NCBI GenBank assembly: GCA_030636255.1
Contig: DAOVXH010000044.1
Coordinates: forward strand, 1 to 10,558
Direction of reading: 5' to 3'
Origin: Methanomassiliicoccales archaeon
Lineage (GTDB): Archaea; Thermoplasmatota; Thermoplasmata; SG8-5
DNA length: 10,558 bases
Below the pieces are notes generated by a model. That model searched no databases and was not told where the DNA came from. It saw only the letters and a program-made list of their open reading frames with translations. Position numbers and translations under genes: made by a program. Below are positions 6,047-10,558 of this stretch, in pieces; within the stretch, counting starts at the first letter, position 1; each line of letters starts with the position of its first letter.

Positions 6047-6922
6047 ATGACTGTAGGGGACGGAGACACTATCGGATATGATGAACTTCAAAATAGATTC
6101 CCAGATATCGAATTTGTTAATGGGAATGAGTTACCTTATAACGAACACCATTCATATTCTGAGATTGAAAAGCAGACAGAAAGTGAAACTCATAAAAAAA
6201 TGCGTGAGAATTCAAAAAATTATTTCATCTGTGCAGGTTTCGATATTTGTGATCAGGCAATAGGTGTAATGAATAATTACACACTGGCAGATTTTGTAGC
6301 TGTTAAACAGGATACTATAATCTTTGTAGAGTGTCTCACTGAAGATTGTACAAAGCAGGAGATAATTGATAGAAAAATGAACTTATTGAAATATGGCCAA
6401 TTATGTTTTGTTTTCATTGGAGGTTCTGGATATTCTGATTACGAAGTTACGGATAATTACATCTTACCAGAAATCATCGATAACATTCCAGATGAAATAT
6501 ACATTATTCTTTATTACTACGGCCATTATCGTAATTATTTCCAACCACAACTCAATGAGTACACGAAAATACTTACTAAAGATAATGTAGAGGTAAGCGA
6601 GAATAATAAAATCATCTTTGAAATTCAACCAAAGCGAAAGTATTGTCATATTTCAATGAATATACCCATTAACATAAAACATGAAAATAGAAAATACCGA
6701 TTACACTTACTCCCTCATATTGATCACAATTTGTTTTTTAAGTATAAGCGAAGTAAATCAAAAGTAGGTATGACAGTAAAATGGCCTATGAAATTTAGAA
6801 TTGAAGATATTGAAGGAATTAATGCATTCGTTGAATTTATTCTCAATCTTGAGGAATACTTTTCCATAGATTGTGATATGGGTCAATTTGAAGTATTTAA
6901 AGCTGGACTAATGAAGAAGTAA
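6047..6922 (+). CDS. AT-rich orphan protein, possible PD-(D/E)XK nuclease-like fold
   Basis: I do not recognise the family by name. The start at 6047 (291 residues) is chosen for GGAG 8 bases upstream, the same spacing as nfnA. The ATG at 6029 (297 residues) is the alternative. Composition is unlike the neighbours: four 60-base samples from this gene hold 25-37% G+C, against 53% in one sample of the M32 gene. The N-terminal half reads as helix (SEIEKQTESETHKKMRENSK), strand with Asp (LADFVAV), strand with Glu (TIIFVECLT), helix with Arg-Lys (IIDRKMNLLKYG), then a hydrophobic strand (QLCFVFI). That order fits a restriction-endonuclease-like core, but ECL replaces the usual ExK, so a lysine would have to come from the next helix. 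The C-terminal half is rich in Ile, Tyr and Lys, with no known motif and no membrane helix. Acquisition by transfer is likely; function is unproven. Confidence 0.7.
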   Translation: MTVGDGDTIGYDELQNRFPDIEFVNGNELPYNEHHSYSEIEKQTESETHKKMRENSKNYFICAGFDICDQAIGVMNNYTLADFVAVKQDTIIFVECLTEDCTKQEIIDRKMNLLKYGQLCFVFIGGSGYSDYEVTDNYILPEIIDNIPDEIYIILYYYGHYRNYFQPQLNEYTKILTKDNVEVSENNKIIFEIQPKRKYCHISMNIPINIKHENRKYRLHLLPHIDHNLFFKYKRSKSKVGMTVKWPMKFRIEDIEGINAFVEFILNLEEYFSIDCDMGQFEVFKAGLMKK

Positions 6923-7022
6923 CGTGATATTATTTGGACATGCATAATAAGTAAATATACACTTTGGACTACGCCCTTGTCCTCAGGACATTGCCTATAG
7001 TAATGTCGCATATCCCCCACCG
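6923..7022. other. Convergent intergenic region with a short hairpin
   Basis: This 100-base gap lies between the AT-rich gene and the convergent M32 peptidase gene. TGTCCTCAGGACA at 6978-6990 is a 6-base inverted repeat around a single centre base. No T-run follows on either strand, so a terminator role is weak. Nothing else is recognisable. Confidence 0.35.
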
Positions 7023-8525
7023 TTATAATTCATAAAGCTCCCCATACTTTGTCTTCAGGTAGTTCATATAAGGTCCAATGTTCAGTTCCTGGCCTGTTGC
7101 CTTTTTCAGAATTTCATGGGCAGTGTACTTTGAGCCGTGACTGTATAGATTATCTTTCAGCCAGGTATGTAATGTATCATATTTTCCCTGGCCCAGTTCA
7201 TCTATTATCTCCGGGTGTGCCCTGACTGCTGCATCATAGAACTGTGAGCTCATGATATTGCCAAGTGTGTAGCCCTGGAAGTATCCGATTATTCCATTGT
7301 ACCAGTGAATGTCCTGCATTACGCCGTCCTTATCGTCTGGTGGCCTGGCTCCGATATCGGATTCCATGCGGTCCTTCCATGCCTCAGGCAGTTCCTCAAC
7401 TGCCAGCTTGCCGTCCAGAACATCGCATTCAAAGGCAAATCTCATCATAACATGAAGGTTGTATGTGACCTCGTCTGATTCCACCCTGATAAGGCTGCGC
7501 TCAACCTTGTTTATGCCCTTGTAGAATCTGTCCAGCGGCACATTGGCAAACTGATCAGGGAATTTTTCCTGAAGTTGAGGATAATGATGGCCCCAGAATG
7601 GTTTACTGCGACCAACAATGTTCTCCCATAATCTTGACTGGCTCTCATGGACACCGATGGTTGTTCCGCCTCTGAGGACCGTGCCATCAAATGCAGGGTC
7701 ACTGCCCTGCTCATACATTGCATGGCCTGCCTCGTGGAGGGTGCTGAAAAGTGCCGAGCTAAGGAAATCTTCCAGAACCCGGGTGGTGATACGAACATCT
7801 CCAATTGCAAAGCTGATGGTGAATGGGTGGGCAGCCATGTCCTGGCGGCCTCTGTTAAAATCATAGCCGTACAATTTTGCTATTGATTCTCCGAACTCTA
7901 TCTGCTTGGCACTGTCAAAATGGCCGTGCATGAATGAATCGTCTGCCGGTTCCTGGGAAGTGATTGCTTCCACCACTGGAACAAGTTCCTTCCGCAGCTC
8001 TGAGAAAATACTGCGGATATTAGATGCCTTCATTCCAAAATCATGATTGTCTATCATTGGGTCCAGGGGGTGTTCATACCCTGGAAAATAATCTGCATAT
8101 TCCTTGCACAGGTCAAAGTTGGTCTCAAGATGGCTCTGGACCATTTTAAAATCATTTGCTGGCCTTGCCTTGATCCATACCTCAAATGAGTCGGAGGTAA
8201 CTTTCTGCCATTTTGCAGTGAATGACGGTGGAACATCAACTGCCTTGTCATAACCGCGTCTGGCAATTCTGATTATACTGGCCTCTGTGGAATCATAGCC
8301 TTTTTCTTCCTCAAATGGCTTGAGTATTTCCAGAAGCTCTCCAACCCTGGAGTCAATTAATTTCTCATGGGCTATCTTCCCCAATGTGCCCATCTGTCTT
8401 CCCCTGGCCTCTGCGCCGCCTGGAGGCATATTAACCTGCTGGTCCCAACCCATTAGCGCACCTGCAGCTCCAATATCGCTCAGCTCTGCCAGTTTCTCAT
8501 TCAGTTCATTGTATGCTTCCTGCAT
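7023..8525 (-). CDS. M32 family zinc carboxypeptidase (Taq/Pfu type)
   Basis: 500 residues, the usual length of thermophilic M32 carboxypeptidases. It removes C-terminal residues from peptides in the cytosol and has no signal peptide. Catalytic features are HEAGH at 264-268 (Zn ligands His264 and His268, general base Glu265) and the third ligand Glu294 in HESQSRLWEN. The 30-residue spacing from His264 to Glu294 matches the Pyrococcus enzyme as I recall it. Other family marks are GWDQQVNMPPGG at 26-37, AAHPFT near 231, DVRITTR at 243-249, YNLHVMMRF at 355-363 and DIHWYNGIIGYFQGYTLGN at 405-423. The last is usually GYFPTY in this family and here reads GYFQGY, near the substrate cleft. AGAGGGA lies 5 bases before the ATG, and a TTTAAGG-type TATA element lies about 40 bases upstream. 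The gene diverges from the Trp-rich protein gene. Confidence 0.96.
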   Translation of the reverse strand: MQEAYNELNEKLAELSDIGAAGALMGWDQQVNMPPGGAEARGRQMGTLGKIAHEKLIDSRVGELLEILKPFEEEKGYDSTEASIIRIARRGYDKAVDVPPSFTAKWQKVTSDSFEVWIKARPANDFKMVQSHLETNFDLCKEYADYFPGYEHPLDPMIDNHDFGMKASNIRSIFSELRKELVPVVEAITSQEPADDSFMHGHFDSAKQIEFGESIAKLYGYDFNRGRQDMAAHPFTISFAIGDVRITTRVLEDFLSSALFSTLHEAGHAMYEQGSDPAFDGTVLRGGTTIGVHESQSRLWENIVGRSKPFWGHHYPQLQEKFPDQFANVPLDRFYKGINKVERSLIRVESDEVTYNLHVMMRFAFECDVLDGKLAVEELPEAWKDRMESDIGARPPDDKDGVMQDIHWYNGIIGYFQGYTLGNIMSSQFYDAAVRAHPEIIDELGQGKYDTLHTWLKDNLYSHGSKYTAHEILKKATGQELNIGPYMNYLKTKYGELYEL

Positions 8526-8628
8526 ATGATTCCCTCTTAGGAGGGTGGAAGATAGAACTTGCCTTAAATTTATTCCTTAGATTTCAATTCCGAAGGATTT
8601 TAGTATCTCGGAACAGTCCAGTGTGATA
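8526..8628. promoter_or_regulatory. Divergent promoter region between the M32 peptidase and the Trp-rich protein
   Basis: On the minus strand AAATTTAAGG (about 8562-8571) is a TATA candidate for the peptidase, giving a leader of about 15 bases with AGAGGGA as ribosome-binding site. On the plus strand TTTTAGTA (8598-8605) is centred about 27 bases before the ATG at 8629, as expected for a leaderless mRNA. CCCTC/GAGGG arms (8532-8536 and 8541-8545) form a hairpin that includes the peptidase ribosome-binding site. Confidence 0.5.
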
Positions 8629-9744
8629 ATGTCCAAGAAAGCCGCTACTAAGGAGCACAAACCCTACGAGAACATGTGGGTTCTGAAGACCGACGACATG
8701 ATTGAAAATCTCTCATGGTGGTGGTGGTGGTGGATATTTTTCATTAAAGACCCAGATAATCCAGGCCAGACAAAGCAACTTATGATTTTATGGTCTACAA
8801 AATTCACCGACGACATAAAGGTCATGGACATGGACTGGAAAGTTAAGAAACTCCCAACCTGGGAAGATGGTATTCTGAAGTTCAACGGAATGACATGCGT
8901 CTGGTGGTATGACGGCAAGAAGATGTACGATCCTTTGGTTCTGAAGGAAATGGACTTTGAAGTTACCCATGATGGAGATAATGGCGAATTAAAGCCACTA
9001 GTTGATAGTGCAGATTACAGATTCTTCGGCGGACCAGAGAAATATACAGTAAACATCAAGGATGAAAAGAATGATTTTCACTTCGAGATGACGCCCTGGA
9101 ACGATTATCTCCAGAAGCACAGGTTCAATGAGAACCAGTACACGAAAAAATACAGTTACAATATCATGAAGATATACGGTCAGAAATTAACTGGCACCAT
9201 TGACGGAAAACCAATAGAGGGAACCGCATATCATCAGCGGGTAACTGTAAACGCTCCGGCAGCGCCCTGGTACTGGGGCCTTGTTCATTGTCAGGACGGT
9301 TCATACATTGATTATTTCAATCCACATATTGGACCACAGATATTCCGCAGCACAGAAAAGCCTACCTCTGGCTGGGATTTTCTGGACATACGTCTTAACA
9401 AGTCAATTCACTTTTATCACAATCCCACTGATACCGAGTTTCGATGGCGAACCAAGGACACCACAATACGGCACAAGGTTATTGACGGCCTTCCGGTGTT
9501 TGACATAACTGGTAAGGACAAGGAGAAAGAGTTCTTTTTGCGATTGAAGGCCTATTCAAGGGCACATTGGCGGTTCCAACAAAAGCGCAAGATGGGCTTT
9601 AAATCCATACTCTATTACAATGAATATCCTGCGGAAGTTATAGATTTTAAATTTAAAAAATTAGATGGCTCACTGGAAGTTTCCAAAAAGGATTTGGGAT
9701 TCACAGCTAGTAACTTTGAACATTCCTGGGGCAAGCTGATATAA
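8629..9744 (+). CDS. Tryptophan-rich predicted beta-barrel protein, unknown function (possibly AttH/CrtC lipocalin-like)
   Basis: 371 residues from the ATG at 8629. A GTG two codons earlier is less likely, since the TATA spacing fits a leaderless start at 8629. There is no signal peptide, and the hydrophobic stretch at Trp30-Trp35 plus IFFI is too short and too soon followed by charges to be a membrane helix. Six consecutive Trp codons lie at 8716-8733. The rest alternates polar and aromatic residues, as in beta sheets, with blocks such as FNGMTCVWWYDGKKMYDP, YHQRVTVNAPAAPWYWGLVH and GSYIDYFNPHIG. Two related halves and the Trp/Tyr/His pattern recall AttH/CrtC-type lipocalin-like hydratase folds, but this is a weak resemblance from memory. 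Large aromatic content suggests a hydrophobic ligand site. A probable terminator follows 24 bases after the stop. It appears to be a single-gene unit. Confidence 0.82.
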   Translation: MSKKAATKEHKPYENMWVLKTDDMIENLSWWWWWWIFFIKDPDNPGQTKQLMILWSTKFTDDIKVMDMDWKVKKLPTWEDGILKFNGMTCVWWYDGKKMYDPLVLKEMDFEVTHDGDNGELKPLVDSADYRFFGGPEKYTVNIKDEKNDFHFEMTPWNDYLQKHRFNENQYTKKYSYNIMKIYGQKLTGTIDGKPIEGTAYHQRVTVNAPAAPWYWGLVHCQDGSYIDYFNPHIGPQIFRSTEKPTSGWDFLDIRLNKSIHFYHNPTDTEFRWRTKDTTIRHKVIDGLPVFDITGKDKEKEFFLRLKAYSRAHWRFQQKRKMGFKSILYYNEYPAEVIDFKFKKLDGSLEVSKKDLGFTASNFEHSWGKLI

Positions 9745-9768
9745 TAAAATAATGAAAAATTGAAAAGG

Positions 9769-9799
9769 AAGGAGGAGCCGAAACCCCTCCTTATTTTTT
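9769..9799 (+). terminator. Probable bidirectional terminator between convergent genes
   Basis: AAGGAGG at 9769-9775 pairs with CCTCCTT at 9786-9792 across a 10-base loop. On the plus strand the stem is followed by six T at 9794-9799. On the minus strand it is followed by CCTTTTCAATTTTTC. It sits in the 57-base gap between two genes facing each other, as expected for a shared terminator. Archaeal termination depends mainly on the T-runs, so the stem may be secondary. Confidence 0.65.
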
Positions 9800-9801
9800 A
9801 T

Positions 9802-10558
9802 TTACTCGACCAGTTCTTCTTCTGCTGGCTCTGCCTCTGGTTCTGCTTCAATCTCTGGTTCTGTCTCTGGCTCGGCTTCTGGTGCCGGTTCTTCTGCTGG
9901 AGTTTCCTCGGTTGATTCTTCAGAAGGAGTCTCTTCCTCAACTGGTGCTGCTGGCTCTTTGCTGCCGCCCTTCATTGCCTGGAACATAATCACCACTACC
10001 AAAGCGATGACGATGAATATCCACCAATAGTCTTCAAGGAAGGATGGGGAATCTGCTTCAACCGGTCCTGTAATAGTAGTAAAGCTACCAGAATGTTCAT
10101 CGCTCAAAGGATTTCCTGCTACATCTTCTGCTGTTGAGTTTACAGTAAAGACATAGTCTGTTTCAAAGTCAAGATCCTCTAAGCTTACTGTCACATACCT
10201 GCCACTGGAATCCCATTCGAAGCCGGTTACACTTGCACCTTCAATGCTAAATGCTTCCTCCACTGAATCTTGATTCATTGGTTCATCAAATACAATCACC
10301 AGAGTCCAGTCAATTGGTACGCCGGATAGGCTTTCTCCAGGAGCAACAATCAAAACCGAGGGGTCTGTAACATCAATTACATTCACCCATGTGGTTCCAG
10401 TTCCAACATTTCCTGCTGCATCTGTGCATGTCAGGGTTATGGTTTTGTTACCTAACAATGTAAATGAGTAGTTGAGTAAAGCACCAGATAGAACTATGTC
10501 ATTTGCGCCATCGTTGAATGTCCAGATATAACTTACAATTCCGACATTGTCACTGCTG
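9802..10558 (-). CDS. Membrane-anchored surface protein: PKD domain, Ig-like (Big_5/SbsA) domain, C-terminal TM helix, Glu/Pro tail (N-terminus outside window)
   Basis: The frame stays open on the minus strand to base 10558, giving 251 visible residues; an apparent TTG start at 10458 lies inside a domain. Residues 1-62 are the end of a PKD domain, with SYIWTFNDG and then NKTITLTCTDAAGNVG. Residues about 65-163 fit an SbsA-type Ig-like domain: VFDEPMN, FSIEGA, LDFETDYVFTV, DVAGNPL and a closing FTT strand. Residues about 176-194 (WWIFIVIALVVVIMF) are one membrane helix, followed by Lys-Gly-Gly and an acidic tail with 23 Glu and 10 Pro in the last 52 residues. Expected topology is domains outside, anchor, and tail in the cytosol. 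Such proteins in archaea serve adhesion, S-layer or cell-envelope roles; the specific role is unknown. More PKD or Ig repeats probably lie upstream of this gene end. Confidence 0.88.
   Translation of the reverse strand, partial: SSDNVGIVSYIWTFNDGANDIVLSGALLNYSFTLLGNKTITLTCTDAAGNVGTGTTWVNVIDVTDPSVLIVAPGESLSGVPIDWTLVIVFDEPMNQDSVEEAFSIEGASVTGFEWDSSGRYVTVSLEDLDFETDYVFTVNSTAEDVAGNPLSDEHSGSFTTITGPVEADSPSFLEDYWWIFIVIALVVVIMFQAMKGGSKEPAAPVEEETPSEESTEETPAEEPAPEAEPETEPEIEAEPEAEPAEEELVE

Noticed and set aside
7511..7864. Overlapping open frames on both strands within the M32 gene
   Set aside because: They are frame shadows of a gene with complete catalytic motifs and have no motifs of their own.
8623..8628. 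GTG start for the Trp-rich protein
   Set aside because: An ATG two codons later fits the TATA spacing for leaderless transcription and gives a normal start.
8716..8733. TGG triplet run as an assembly artefact or frameshift
   Set aside because: The frame is intact on both sides, and six triplets are short enough to be read reliably, so it is kept as real coding sequence.
10456..10458. TTG as start of the surface protein
   Set aside because: Translation upstream of it completes a PKD domain and stays open to the window edge.

Overview
This looks like archaeal chromosomal DNA, most plausibly from a euryarchaeal or Thermoplasmatota-like lineage; the lineage is inferred, not proven. The archaeal call rests on TATA-box promoters at leaderless-transcript spacing, a small-then-large NfnA/NfnB (SudB/SudA) pair followed by a CoA-disulfide-reductase/NSR-like flavoenzyme, a TrmB-type winged-helix regulator, an M32 carboxypeptidase, and a surface protein with PKD and Ig-like folds, one C-terminal membrane helix and an acidic tail. 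Genes are tightly packed. No gap exceeds about 125 bases. I see no tRNA, rRNA, CRISPR array or insertion sequence.

Left half (1-5556), sulfur/thiol redox block. The window opens inside a CoA-disulfide reductase fused to a rhodanese domain and two near-identical TusA domains. Convergent to it is a small winged-helix regulator with a CxxC pair next to its recognition helix. Divergent from the regulator, across a 108-base promoter region full of inverted repeats, is a three-gene operon: nfnA, nfnB (4-base overlap) and an NSR/CoADR-like flavoprotein (11-base gap). A 63-residue, nine-cysteine DUF6485-type protein lies convergent to the operon end. Together these would move electrons between NAD(P)H, ferredoxin and polysulfide or CoA-persulfide, and pass sulfane sulfur through rhodanese and TusA cysteines. 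The regulator may sense redox state.

Middle (5557-7022). A stand-alone parvulin prolyl isomerase is followed by a markedly AT-rich orphan gene. The orphan's N-terminal half has a layout compatible with a PD-(D/E)XK nuclease fold. It looks recently acquired.

Right half (7023-10558). An M32 metallocarboxypeptidase diverges from a tryptophan-rich predicted beta protein that carries six consecutive Trp residues. A probable bidirectional terminator separates that gene from a convergent surface protein. The surface protein's reading frame stays open to the right edge of the window, so its N-terminus is missing.
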